Source of the DNA: Sporofaciens musculi
Lineage (GTDB): Bacteria > Bacillota > Clostridia > Lachnospirales > Lachnospiraceae
Reading direction: 5' to 3'
NCBI RefSeq assembly: GCF_009830285.1
Contig: NZ_WUQX01000001.1
Location: forward strand, 186,001 to 250,000
Length of the DNA stretch: 64,000 bases
A model generated the notes under the pieces. The model saw nothing but the letters and a program-made list of their open reading frames with translations, ran no database searches and had not been told where the DNA came from. Below, in pieces: positions 1 through 10,183 of the stretch. The stretch's first letter is position 1; every line of letters begins with the position of its first letter. The position numbers and the translations under genes are program-made.

Positions 1-626
1 TTGATTTTGTTTTCCAAACCATCCCTGAATATCTGGAATGGTGCAGGGGATGGGTAGAAGAATGTTACAGGGTATTGAAACCAACGGGGGCATTTTACTG
101 TTGGGGAAGCTGCCAGACAATTGATAAACTTTCGGTTCTTGTCTTAGACCGGTTTGATTGGATTAAACGGAACCTAATTGTCTGGAATTTTTCGACAGGA
201 CGGCCGGGTAAAGCATCTTATCGGTATGAAAGTGAATTCCTTTGGTTTTACAGTAATCCCCTGCATGAAATCAATCAGGATAATATCCGTATTCCTTACC
301 ATGCCGGAGGTGAGAAAGATAAAAGAAAAAATCCAAAAGGGAAAACCTGTGGGAATGTATGGGAATGCCCAAGGATTATGCCGAATTACCGGGAAGCAAC
401 AAAACATCCGACACAGAAACCGGAAAAGCTGTCTGAAAGAATTTTATTGGCCAGCAGTTCTCCGGGGGATTTAGTATTGATACCATTTGCTGGATCAGGT
501 ACGGAAATTGTTTCCTGCATGAAAAAGAAAAGAGATTTTATTGCGGCAGAGATAAATCCGGCATATGTGAGGGAAATTATTCTGCCACGATTGGAAACAG
601 TGAAAAAGGAGGGATTTTTTGAATAA
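1..626 (+). CDS. DNA methyltransferase (N6-adenine/N4-cytosine type), 5'-truncated by window edge
   Basis: The reading frame is open from base 3, so the true start lies left of the window; the first ATG seen (75) is internal. The C-terminal part carries an FAGSGT motif (about 485-505), the SAM-binding motif of beta-class DNA methyltransferases, preceded by a KHPTQKP stretch typical of that class. The protein ends with the usual motif in which an acidic residue binds SAM (AAEINPAYV). Such enzymes modify DNA bases and are common in Tn1549-type ICEs, where they may protect transferred DNA. The stop overlaps the next gene by 8 nt, as in a tight operon. Target sequence cannot be told. Confidence 0.85.
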   Translation, partial: DFVFQTIPEYLEWCRGWVEECYRVLKPTGAFYCWGSCQTIDKLSVLVLDRFDWIKRNLIVWNFSTGRPGKASYRYESEFLWFYSNPLHEINQDNIRIPYHAGGEKDKRKNPKGKTCGNVWECPRIMPNYREATKHPTQKPEKLSERILLASSSPGDLVLIPFAGSGTEIVSCMKKKRDFIAAEINPAYVREIILPRLETVKKEGFFE

Positions 627-1017
627 AAAGCTACATCGCGTCTTGGATGAAATTCAGAAAACGGAAGAAAAGATTGCCGCATGGCAGGAGCATTTAGGGG
701 AACTGAATGTCCAGAAGGAAATGCTGGAGGATGCAGAGATCATTAAGAGTGTCCGTGCTATGCGGCTTGGAAGCCGGGAATTGTTATCTGTCTTGGAGGG
801 CATACAGAATGGGGCAGTCATACTTACTGAGAAGCTGGAAATGACGGATGGTTCTGACAGTAATGAAAGTACAGAGCCGGAGAACCTATCAGAATTAGCA
901 GGGGGTATGGGTATGATGGAAACGGCAGAGAGCCGGACGGAAACAGCAGAGGGGATTATCTGCAGAACAGGAATTGCCGGAAGATACGGCAACGGAAAGG
1001 GAGGATTTTTAAGATGA
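619..1017 (+). CDS. DUF4315 family ICE protein
   Basis: A 132-residue protein starting at TTG, chosen because AAGGAGGG lies at 607-614 directly upstream and the reading frame overlaps the methyltransferase by 8 nt. The N-terminal 65 residues are a charged coiled coil (KLHRVLDEIQKTEEKIAAWQ) matching my recollection of DUF4315, a small protein found next to DUF4366 and topoisomerase III genes in conjugative elements of Firmicutes. The C-terminal half is acidic and low complexity. Its stop overlaps the next start (ATGA). Molecular function unknown; the gene order supports a role in conjugation. Confidence 0.75.
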   Translation: MNKKLHRVLDEIQKTEEKIAAWQEHLGELNVQKEMLEDAEIIKSVRAMRLGSRELLSVLEGIQNGAVILTEKLEMTDGSDSNESTEPENLSELAGGMGMMETAESRTETAEGIICRTGIAGRYGNGKGGFLR

Positions 1018-1766
1018 AGGATAAAATCAAAAAATATCTGATGGTGGTTACAATGGCCGTGGGGATTCTGTCCTCTGCGGCCATGCCTGCATTGGCGTAT
1101 ACGGGCGGTGCAGAGCAGACGGAAGGTGATAGTTCAAATGCAGGAACCGTCACCGGGAATATCAGCGTGGAAACAGAAGATTCAGAGGATGAGCCAATCA
1201 CAGAGGAACCGTCAGACACAGAGGATTCAGAAGAGGAAGAATCACAGGGCAGGGTGCAGGGGACGCCGTTCTCTGTGCCAGGGAACGGGCAGTTGGTGGA
1301 TGATAAGACAGATGATGAAAGCAAACAGTTCTTAACGATCCAGACCAAAAACGGCAATACCTTCTTCATGGTATTAGACCGTTCCAACAATACGGAGAAT
1401 GTCTATATGCTGTCCATGATTGATGAAAATGACCTGGCAGAGTTTATCGGGGAAACGGAAAAAGAGCCGGAACAGGAACAGCCTTCCGTAGTCATCCCGG
1501 AAACAGAACAGCCATCTGTGCAGGAGGAAACAGAAACGGAAACAGAGGAAGCGCCGGAAGAAAAGAAAGGCGGCATGAATACGGGTGCCCTGCTTGCGGT
1601 AATCGTGCTTTTAGCTGGCGGCATCGGAGGTTATTATTATTTTAAAGTGCTGAAACCAAGGCAGGACGGGGACGAAGCGGACGGTGAGGATCTGGAATTT
1701 TACGACGGCGGCGCATACGTCAATGAAGATCAGGAAGATTCTGATGAAGAAGGGGAGGATGAATAA
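1014..1766 (+). CDS. DUF4366 family membrane-anchored surface protein
   Basis: A 250-residue protein. Residues 1-29 form a Sec signal peptide (KKYLMVVTMAVGILSSAAMPALA, cleavage after ALA). A long acidic, Thr/Glu/Ser-rich extracellular region follows, with a central folded block near residues 75-145 (PFSVPGNGQLVDD to DLAEFIG), then a single transmembrane helix at about residues 188-210 and an acidic cytoplasmic tail. This architecture matches the DUF4366 family of Tn1549-type ICEs. It probably sits at the cell surface as part of, or next to, the conjugation machinery. It overlaps both neighbours by 1-4 nt, indicating translational coupling. Confidence 0.8.
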   Translation: MKDKIKKYLMVVTMAVGILSSAAMPALAYTGGAEQTEGDSSNAGTVTGNISVETEDSEDEPITEEPSDTEDSEEEESQGRVQGTPFSVPGNGQLVDDKTDDESKQFLTIQTKNGNTFFMVLDRSNNTENVYMLSMIDENDLAEFIGETEKEPEQEQPSVVIPETEQPSVQEETETETEEAPEEKKGGMNTGALLAVIVLLAGGIGGYYYFKVLKPRQDGDEADGEDLEFYDGGAYVNEDQEDSDEEGEDE

Positions 1767-3895
1767 TGTTTTTGGTCATTGCGGAGAAACCGAGCGTATC
1801 ACAGAGTCTGGCCAGGATTCTTTCCGCCGGGGAGCGGGAGGACGGCTATCTGTTCGGGAAAGACTGCATTGTAAGCTGGTGCCTGGGGCATCTTGCAGAA
1901 TATGTTTCCCCGGAGCATTACGATTCTAAATATGAAAAGTGGGAGTTTGCCGATCTCCCCATCGTGCCGGAACAGTGGGAATTATCCGTTGCAAAAGATA
2001 AGAAAAAGCAGTTTGCCGTCTTAAAAAAGCTGCTGAACCGGAGTGACCTGGATTACGTTGTCAATGCCTGTGACGCAGGCCGGGAAGGAGAACTGATCTT
2101 CAAGCGTGTCTATGACCTGTCGGGCAGTAAAATCCCGGTCAAGCGGCTGTGGATCAGTTCTATGGAGGACAGCGCAATCCGGGAAGGGTTTGCCAACCTG
2201 AAAGACGGTAAGGAGTATGAAAATCTCTGCGAAGCCTCCGTATGCAGGGCAAAAGCGGACTGGCTGATCGGGATGAATGCAACTAGGGCATTTACCACGA
2301 AATATTATAAGCGGCTGACCGTGGGGCGTGTGCAGACACCGACACTGGCAATGCTGGTGGAGCGGCAGGATGCCATCGACAGGTTTGTGAAGGAAGCCTA
2401 TTATAAAGTGGCGGTTGAAGGGGATGGGATTCGTGCCGTATCGGAATCTATTAAGGATGAAGCGGAAGGCATTGCCCTGGCTGAAAAATGCAATGGGAAG
2501 TCTGCAGTTATCCGCAAAGTGGAGAAAATACAGAAGAAGAACCAGCCGCCGAAGCTCTATGACCTTACTACGCTGCAGAGGGAAGCGAACCGTTTCTTTG
2601 GGTATACGGCGCAGGAAACATTAAGGGAGCTGCAGGAATTGTATGAAGCAAAGTTAGTCACCTATCCCCGGACGGACAGCCAGTACATTACGGCTGATAT
2701 GGAGCAGACAGCTTTAGAATTGTTGGATTTGTTGCCGGAGTTGCTGCCTTTCTTACAGGAAGAATCTATCGGGAAGAATGTCAGGCATATTATTAATAAT
2801 GGCAAAGTTTCAGACCACCACGCATTGCTGCCGACAAAAGAGGCATTGGAGCAGGATTTTGAAGAAGTGTCGGAACGGCAGAGGAATATCTTCCGTCTGA
2901 TCGGGCAGCGTCTGGCGCAGGCAGTGTCCGAAGAATGTATTTATGAGGAAACGGCGGTTACGGTGCTGTGCGGGGGGCATGAGTTTTCTGCAAAAGGAAA
3001 GGCTATTGTCCAGCCTGGATTTAAAAGGATTGAAGATGTCTTCCGTAATGCTGTGCAGAAAGGGAAGCAGGTGGAGAAAAACAGTACAGACGATACGGCA
3101 ACCATTCCGGAAGGATTGCAGGAAGGGATGGGGATTGCAGAAGTCCGGGCAGGGAACAATCGGCATTACAGTTCCCCGCCGAAACCATATAGCGAAGACA
3201 CACTGCTTGCCGCAATGGAACGTGCCGGGAATCAGGATTTTGACGAGGATACCGAGAAGAAGGGGCTTGGAACACCTGCAACTAGGGCAGCTATTTTAGA
3301 AAAACTGGTTTCCTCCGGCTATGCCAAGCGGAGCGGTAAGCAGATTCTCCCGACTGCAGACGGGAAGGAGCTGATTGCGGTACTACCGGATTACCTGAAA
3401 TCTGCCGCCATGACTGCGGAATGGGAGAATAAGCTGCTTCTGATGGAAAAAGGGAAGATGGACAGCAGCGAGTTCTTACAGGAGATTACAGATTTGATTG
3501 ATACGATGATTGCAGGGTGCAGCGCCATATCCGGGGAGGAACAGAGCCGTTTCCATCAGAGGGAAAGCGTTGGAACCTGCCCGGTATGCGGGAATCCTGT
3601 GTATGAGGGGAAGAAGAATTTTTACTGCAACAACCGGGAATGTTCTTTCTGCTTATGGAAAGAGAACCGCTATGTTTCCAGTATGAAAAAGCTGGTGGAT
3701 AAGAAGATGGTAATGGATTTACTGGCGGAGGGGCGTACCCATGTGAAAGATCTCTATTCACAGAAAACAGGGAAAACCTTTGCGGCAGACCTGTTGATGA
3801 AGGCAGAGGATGGACGTGCGAATTTCAGCCTGGAATTTCCCAAGAATAAGGGAAATGCGAAATCCGGCAGAAACACAGGTAGAAATAAAAAATAA
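1766..3895 (+). CDS. topB: DNA topoisomerase III (type IA), ICE-encoded
   Basis: A 709-residue type IA topoisomerase. The N-terminal Toprim domain starts VIAEKPSVSQSLA and contains DAGREGELIF; the active-site tyrosine is in YPRTDS near residue 300; a C-terminal zinc ribbon begins CPVCGNP near residue 603, with the further pair CNNRECSFC. It relaxes or decatenates single-stranded or underwound DNA and is a standard ICE gene thought to help process the transferred strand or replicate the circular form. The start overlaps the DUF4366 stop by 1 nt. All catalytic elements appear intact. Confidence 0.95.
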   Translation: MFLVIAEKPSVSQSLARILSAGEREDGYLFGKDCIVSWCLGHLAEYVSPEHYDSKYEKWEFADLPIVPEQWELSVAKDKKKQFAVLKKLLNRSDLDYVVNACDAGREGELIFKRVYDLSGSKIPVKRLWISSMEDSAIREGFANLKDGKEYENLCEASVCRAKADWLIGMNATRAFTTKYYKRLTVGRVQTPTLAMLVERQDAIDRFVKEAYYKVAVEGDGIRAVSESIKDEAEGIALAEKCNGKSAVIRKVEKIQKKNQPPKLYDLTTLQREANRFFGYTAQETLRELQELYEAKLVTYPRTDSQYITADMEQTALELLDLLPELLPFLQEESIGKNVRHIINNGKVSDHHALLPTKEALEQDFEEVSERQRNIFRLIGQRLAQAVSEECIYEETAVTVLCGGHEFSAKGKAIVQPGFKRIEDVFRNAVQKGKQVEKNSTDDTATIPEGLQEGMGIAEVRAGNNRHYSSPPKPYSEDTLLAAMERAGNQDFDEDTEKKGLGTPATRAAILEKLVSSGYAKRSGKQILPTADGKELIAVLPDYLKSAAMTAEWENKLLLMEKGKMDSSEFLQEITDLIDTMIAGCSAISGEEQSRFHQRESVGTCPVCGNPVYEGKKNFYCNNRECSFCLWKENRYVSSMKKLVDKKMVMDLLAEGRTHVKDLYSQKTGKTFAADLLMKAEDGRANFSLEFPKNKGNAKSGRNTGRNKK

Positions 3896-4831
3896 AGAAC
3901 ATACCGCCCTTGTATCTGGAAAAGTATTGTGTATAAGGCAACTTTCCGGTGCAGGGGCGATATTTGATATGGAGGTTTTATATGGCAATGTTAAATGAAA
4001 TCCGTGGGCTTGCGGAGTATGAGGCAAAGGCTGTCACCAGTTCCCCGCGGGACTGGATGAATTATCTGGATACGGCTGCAAAGCTGTACCGCTATTCCTT
4101 CCCGGATACGCTTTTAATCCATGCGCAGCGCCCGGATGCGACCGCCTGTGCATCGTTGGAACTGTGGAATGGGAAGATGAACCGGTGGGTGAACCGTGGG
4201 GCAAAGGGGATTGCGCTGATCGACGATACCGGGCCGACACGGAGGCTGCGGTATGTATTTGATATTTCCGACACCCATATGGTGCGTGGCGGCAGGACGC
4301 CGAACCTGTGGAGGATTGAAGATGCACAGAAAAAGGACATCCTTGGCCATCTGGCGGACACTTACGGGCTGTCAGAAGTGGACAGCGCAGACCTGCCGTT
4401 TGCTTTATCCGAAATTTCCCGCCAGTTGACGGAAGAAAACTTAGAGGAAGCGATGGACGGTCTTCTATATGAAACGGAGGGGACATTCTTAGAGGGGCTG
4501 GACGGGGACACGATCCGTGTGGAGTTTCGGCGGCTCCTGATGAACAGCGCCTTTTATACGCTGGCTGTCCGCTGCGGCCTTGACCCGATGGAATATTTGG
4601 AGGAAGAAGATTTTTCGGCAATTACTGATTACAATGCGCTGCCTGTGCTTACCTTCCTTGGGAATGCCACAAGCCAGCTTGTGGAGCCTGTCCTTGTGGA
4701 CATTGGACGGACAGTGCGGAAAATCCTTATAGAAGAATTACAGAAATCGGTTGCAAATAAAGAGGACATCGGTTATAATGAATTTAGCGCTTTAAAGCAT
4801 GAAAGTGAAAACAGAGAAGGAGGAAATGAGA

Positions 4832-5173
4832 ATGGAACTGACTTACCACCGCAAAGGGGATTACCTGTTCCCGAACCTGACGATAGAGGAACCGAAAGTG
4901 GCCATCGGGAAGTACGGGATGCTGCGCCGGACGTTCCTGAAGGAGAACCGGAAGGGATGGTATCAGAGTATGATGCTGTCGGGGAAACTGGACAGGCACT
5001 TGATGGAGATCGAGCAGGCAGCGACGGAGAGGATGGAAACCCTGATGAAAGGGTTACTGGAGAAATACCCGGCTCCGGACAAGGAGAAAGACCAGATGGC
5101 GTGGGCAGCACATATGAATGGACTGACGGCAATGGCGGAAGAGAGCATCTTGAAGGAATTGGTATACAGCTAA
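4832..5173 (+). CDS. tnpV: TnpV-like transposon protein, nested out of frame inside the giant gene
   Basis: A 113-residue frame, +1 relative to the surrounding giant gene and lying entirely inside it. It has its own ribosome-binding site, AAGGAGG at 4817-4823, 8 nt before ATG 4832. The protein (MELTYHRKGDYLFPNL, then GKYGMLRRTFLKENR, ending ILKELVYS) matches what I recall of TnpV, a small protein of Firmicutes transposons of unknown function. The giant gene's frame over the same bases encodes a low-complexity acidic linker rich in Gly, Pro, Asp and Glu, which suggests that tnpV is the constrained frame. An upstream in-frame ATG at 4799 lacks a good RBS. Confidence 0.75.
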   Translation: MELTYHRKGDYLFPNLTIEEPKVAIGKYGMLRRTFLKENRKGWYQSMMLSGKLDRHLMEIEQAATERMETLMKGLLEKYPAPDKEKDQMAWAAHMNGLTAMAEESILKELVYS

Positions 5174-8100
5174 ATGAGGAAACAACAGAACAGGATCTGA
5201 GTGAAGCAGAGGAGAAACAAGCCTCTGCTTTATCTTTGCCCGATTTACCGACCGTGGAACAGCAGAAACGGGAGATTGAGGGGCGGATGCAGGCTTTGTA
5301 TGCCGGGGAGGTTGCGATCCCTGCGGATGTGATAGATGAAGTTTTACGGAACGGCAGCAACCGGGACGGGAGCCAGCTTAGGATCATCTATAATTTTATG
5401 ATAGACCAGACGCCGGAGGAATATACGGAGTTTGTCCGCAGGGAGTATGGCACAGGCGGCATCGGGCTTACCATAGGCGGCACAGAGTATTCTGTCTGGT
5501 ATGACGAGCTTGGGATGCAGGTTGCCGTAGGGCATACGGTGACAGACCGGATACTGGATAAGGCATTTTTATCCTGGGAAGGTGTGAGCGGGCGTATCCA
5601 CCAGCTTTTGAAACAGGGGGAGTATGCGCCGCAGGAGGTATTGGACGTCGCAAGGGATAACGCTTTGAATGAACACGCAAACGCACTCGCCTATCTGTAT
5701 CAGGATATGGCGGATGGCGTTGCGGAGCTTGTATTTGAAGATGTGGAGGTATTCCGTGGCGGGTTCCCGGATAAAGTGGAACGGTTGCAGGCATTGTTGG
5801 CGCAGCCGGAATTTTTAAAGGACTTGAATGAACGTCTGGCAGGGCTGGCAGAGGCATATTCTTTGGACAAGGAGATTATGCGGTTCCACTTTTACCGTCC
5901 AGACAGGGTGTGCGAAAAATTTGAGAAGTTTGCAAAGGAAGCCGTACCATATCAGGCGAGGGACGGATTTGCATGGGAGGAACACCCGGTTTTTATCACA
6001 GAGGATGAGATTGACGCTTTTCTGCGGGGAGGCGGCGCATATTCGGACGGGCGGCTGGCTACTTATGCGTTTTTTATCCAGGATAAGACGGACAAGGAAA
6101 AAACAGACTTTATAAAAGAAAGATACGGGATAGGCGGCCAAAGTCATGCGCTGTCCGGTGCAGACCATTCCCATGCGGATTACAGCGGGAAGGGGTTGAA
6201 GCTGGCGAGAGGCTCTTATAGTAAGCCGGATGTGGAAATCTTATTAAAATGGCCAAAAGTGGCAAAACGGGTAACGGCTTTGATTGAAAACGGCACTTAC
6301 CTGAAACCATCTGATTATTCCCGGATGCCTGTTTATGAGCGGGAGCGGATGGCAGGCAGGGTAATCAATTTTTATTACCATATGCCGGATGAAATTGAGC
6401 GGCCGTTTACAGACAATTTCCTGCATGAAGAGGCAAGGGAGGAACTGCCGCTTTTACTGGAAAATCCTAACACTGCGGAACAGCTCTTGGCAGATATGGA
6501 CGCTGCCTTTGCCGCACTGCCGTTGGATTTTGAAGATTATGAGAAGCGGGCGCAGATCCTTACTGACCTCCACGGTTATGTGGAAGGGACATATACGATT
6601 TTCCCGGAACGGAAAAGAGAAGAAGTACAGATTGAAAATGGAGGGCAGTTATCCCTCTTTGATTTTATGGTTCCAGAAAAAACGCCAGAAAAGCAGGAAG
6701 AAACAAAAGAACCGCAAAAAAAGGCAGAACTAGGAATTAAGAGTGCGGAACCAGCAGAAGATAGCAGCGGCTCCGGCGAAACCAGGAAGTACACTTACGC
6801 AGTGGGGAACTTTATATATCTGGATACGGATAAGTTACACCGCATTACAGAAATCAAGAATCAGCACATATCGGTAAAAGATATGGAACATCCAGACCAT
6901 AAAGAAAGCATAATATTTCTTGATTTATATGATGGGAGGTTAGATGTCTGCCCGGAACTGAACCGGCATCTGCTGATTGGCGGAAATGCATTAGGGAGGG
7001 ACAGCCGGGCTATTTACAAAGAATGTCTGTATACTGCCCTTGCCGCCATTAAAAGCAGCGCAGCCTATGATGTCATCCGTTCCAGGGACGTAGATGAAGA
7101 TATGGCGTATGATATTGTCCAGGAAGAACTGGACAATTTAATGGTGCGTAACAGGGAAAACGCCCCCGTTATGGCAGAAGCCTATGAGAACTGGGATGAC
7201 TTCCGGGACTGGATGGCAGAGGATATTTTCCAGAGGACATACCAGGATTACCTTGTAGACAGCCGGGACGCCATTGCCCTGCATGAAAATGACCCGGAAG
7301 CACCGGAGTGGGCAAGGGGCATGGAGGTGGACGCAGAGTTACAGGAGATTGCGGCATTTCCAGAAGAAGCAAAGGAAAATTTGCGGGAAGCGGAAACGGC
7401 GGCAGGAGCAGAAACCGTAGATTCCACAAAATCCGCAGAACCGGATCTTATGCAAAGAAAACCAGGCATATTTGAATATGGGGGATTTCATTTTGAAGCC
7501 GTTGGGAAACTGCAGGAAAACTTCAACACACAGGACATTATCCGGAATACCGGGTCGCATAACGAACTTGGCATATCTGATTATGAAGATGGGGAGCATC
7601 TGTATTCGCACAGCAGCTTTTATGAAGCAAGCACAGACAAAACCGCAGATGTTTTCCGGTGCGTGGAAACGGGGAAGAATTATCTTCCAGGGGAGCATGA
7701 GCTGTTTGAGTATGTGGGGGAATTTATCCCTTTTATACAGCAGGAAAAGCAGGCGGAAGAAGCGGAGCTGCCACAGACGGGCGTAGCGTTTTCTGATCCG
7801 GAAGAATTGCAGGAGGAACCGGATGATGAGGAATACGATCTGATTGAAAACAGGCTGTTCCTTGCAATGGAGGAAGCGGACGTATATTTGGATGATTTTT
7901 CGCCGGAGCAGGTGGATGTGATTTATGAAGCAGCGGAGAAGGGCTTAAATCTTGTACCGATGCTGAACCCGGAGTTCCCGCCAGAGCAGATGCAGTTGAT
8001 TGCTGACGTGATGGAGCGGATGGCTGCTAATGAGCAGGCAGCGTTTGGGAATGAGATCAATCCCCTGACAAACCATGTAATGAATCCCGAAGAGATCAAC

Positions 8101-9891
8101 CACATCCGCAAAGACCGCAGATTACCTTTAGAGCCTGTTGCCGTAGATGGGATAGATGGAGCCGGAGAGATCGGAAACGGCAGTACCCGGCAGGCTGGAA
8201 GGGGAGAACTGTCACCGGAACTGGAACGCAGGGAAAAAATAAATTTCCATATCACCGACGATGACTTAGGCGCAGGCGGCCCGAAGCAGAAGTTCCGTGC
8301 CAACATGGACGCAATCCTTCTCCTGAAAACGCTGGAACAGGAAAGCCGACTTGCCACGCCGGAAGAACAGGAAACCTTATCACATTTTGTCGGATGGGGC
8401 GGCATCCCGGCAGCGTTTGACGATAAGAATGAAGCGTGGGCGGCGGAGTATGCGGAGCTGAAAGCGGCGCTGACGCCGGACGAATACCGGGAGGCAAGGG
8501 CGTCCACATTAAATGCGTTCTACACTTCCCCTACGGTCATCAAGGCAATGTATGAAGCATTGGGGAACATGGGATTACAGAAGGGCAACGTATTGGAGCC
8601 GTCCTGCGGGATTGGGAATTTCATGGGATTAGTGCCGGAGACTATGGACGGGCTGAATATGTACGGCGTGGAGATTGACAGCATTTCCGGGAAGATTGCA
8701 AAGCAGCTTTACCAGAAAAATAATATCTCCGTGCAGGGCTTTGAAACCGCCGCATACCCGGACAGCTTCTTTGACTGTGTGGTCGGCAACGTGCCGTTCG
8801 GCGCTTATAAGGTGGCAGACCGCAGGTATGACCGCCACAACTTTATGATACATGACTATTTTATCGCAAAGTCACTGGATCTGGTGCGTCCGGGCGGCGT
8901 GGTGGCGGTGGTGACGTCAAGCGGCACGATGGATAAGCAGAGTGCATCCGTTCGCCAGTATATAGCCAACCGCGCAGACCTGCTTGGGGCAGTCCGCCTC
9001 CCCAACAATGCGTTCCAGAGGAATGCCGGAACGGGTGTTGTTGCGGATATTTTATTCTTCCAGAAACGAGACCGGGCGTCCCTGGAGCAGCCGGGGTGGG
9101 TGGAACTTGGCACGACATCAGATGGGCATACGGTCAATTCCTACTTTGTGGAACACCCGGAAATGGTGCTTGGAGAATTTACCAAAGAAAGCACACAGTA
9201 CGGAAAACAGGAAACTACGGTGAAACCGATAGAGGGCGCTGTCCTTGCGGAGCAGTTGAAGGAAGCGGTGAAGCATATCCGGGGGACGATTACGGAGCTG
9301 GAGTTGGAAGATTCCGAATTAGAGGAAACCGTAACATCTATCCCGGCAGACCCATCCATCAAGAATTTCAGCTTTGCAAACGTGGACGGGAAAGTATATT
9401 ACCGGGAAAATTCTGTTATGAATTTAATGGAGCTGCCCGCTTTAACAACAGAGCGTGTGCTTGGGATGATTGAACTGCGCAATCTGACGCAGGCACTTTT
9501 GCAGTGCCAGATGGAGGATGGCAGTGATGCGGAAGTTGCCATGCTGCAGAAAGAATTAAACACGCATTATGATCGGTTTACCGCACAATACGGCCTGATC
9601 AGCAGCAATGCCAACCGGAGGGCCTTCTCCCAGGACAGCAGCTATTGCCTGTTAGCGTCTTTGGAACTGGTGGACGAGGAAGGGAAGCTAAAGCGGAAGG
9701 CAGATATTTTTACGAAACGTACTATCCGTAAAGCGGTGCCGGTGACAAGCGTGGATACTGCCAGTGAAGCCCTGGCCGTTTCCATCGGGGAGCGGGCAAG
9801 GGTGGACGTGCCGTTTATGGCAGAATTATCCGACAAGACAGAATCCGAAGTCACAGAGGAACTGGCGGGGGTAATTTTTAAAAATCCGCTG

Positions 9892-9897
9892 ACAGAC
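9892..9897. repeat. Target site duplication of the IS (left copy)
   Basis: ACAGAC immediately left of the IS; the identical hexamer follows the right end at 11,779-11,784. Confidence 0.88.
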
Positions 9898-9995
9898 CGG
9901 TAGTGTAAAGTAGCCTATGAAAAACTGGAGTCAAAAAAATAGGCTCCATTAGAACTTTGATAATTGTAGATACGATAGATTTTGGCAGTGTCCGC

Positions 9996-10123
9996 CACCC
10001 TTGACGGCACACCAAAACAATGCTCTGAACGTCTTACCGACGGCGAAGAACTCAAGAACAGATACCAGTTTCTCCGTCTGATTCACAGCATTGTAGCATT
10101 GTTTTGGCGTGCCATCAAGGGCA
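9996..10123. repeat. Long imperfect hairpin inside the IS
   Basis: Arms of about 29 nt at 9,996-10,024 and 10,095-10,123 are complementary except for about 3 positions, separated by about 70 nt. It lies between the IS left end and the 3' end of the transposase gene. It could end transposase transcription or block read-through from the ICE, or be a structured RNA; the sequence alone does not decide. Confidence 0.7.
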
Positions 10124-10183
10124 GGTCCCTTCGGGATGGCTAGGTAATTACCTCTGGCTCGGAATCTAAGAACAGATGTGGGC

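Larger units (their letters stand above)
3982..9903 (+). pseudogene. Giant methylase/SNF2 helicase polyprotein, 5' fragment (disrupted by IS)
   Basis: Start chosen at ATG 3982 after GGAGG at 3971-3975. Without the IS the protein would be about 3,058 residues; this part holds the first 1,972 codons and then a stop (TAG 9,901) supplied by the IS. Order seen: ArdC-like N-terminus (NYLDTAAKLYRYSFPDTLLI), an acidic disordered linker, repeated large-polyvalent-protein modules (FVRREYGTGGIGL and later FIKERYGIGG), and an N6-methyltransferase domain with EPSCGIGNFMG and a degenerate NVPFG in place of NPPF/Y. The helicase half is beyond the IS. In Tn1549-like elements this protein is thought to protect or process incoming DNA. 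The insertion separates the methylase from the ATPase motor, so full activity is unlikely. Confidence 0.9.

Noticed and set aside
9996-10123. The IS hairpin as a tRNA or CRISPR repeat
   Set aside because: One long imperfect stem only; no cloverleaf, no repeat-spacer series.
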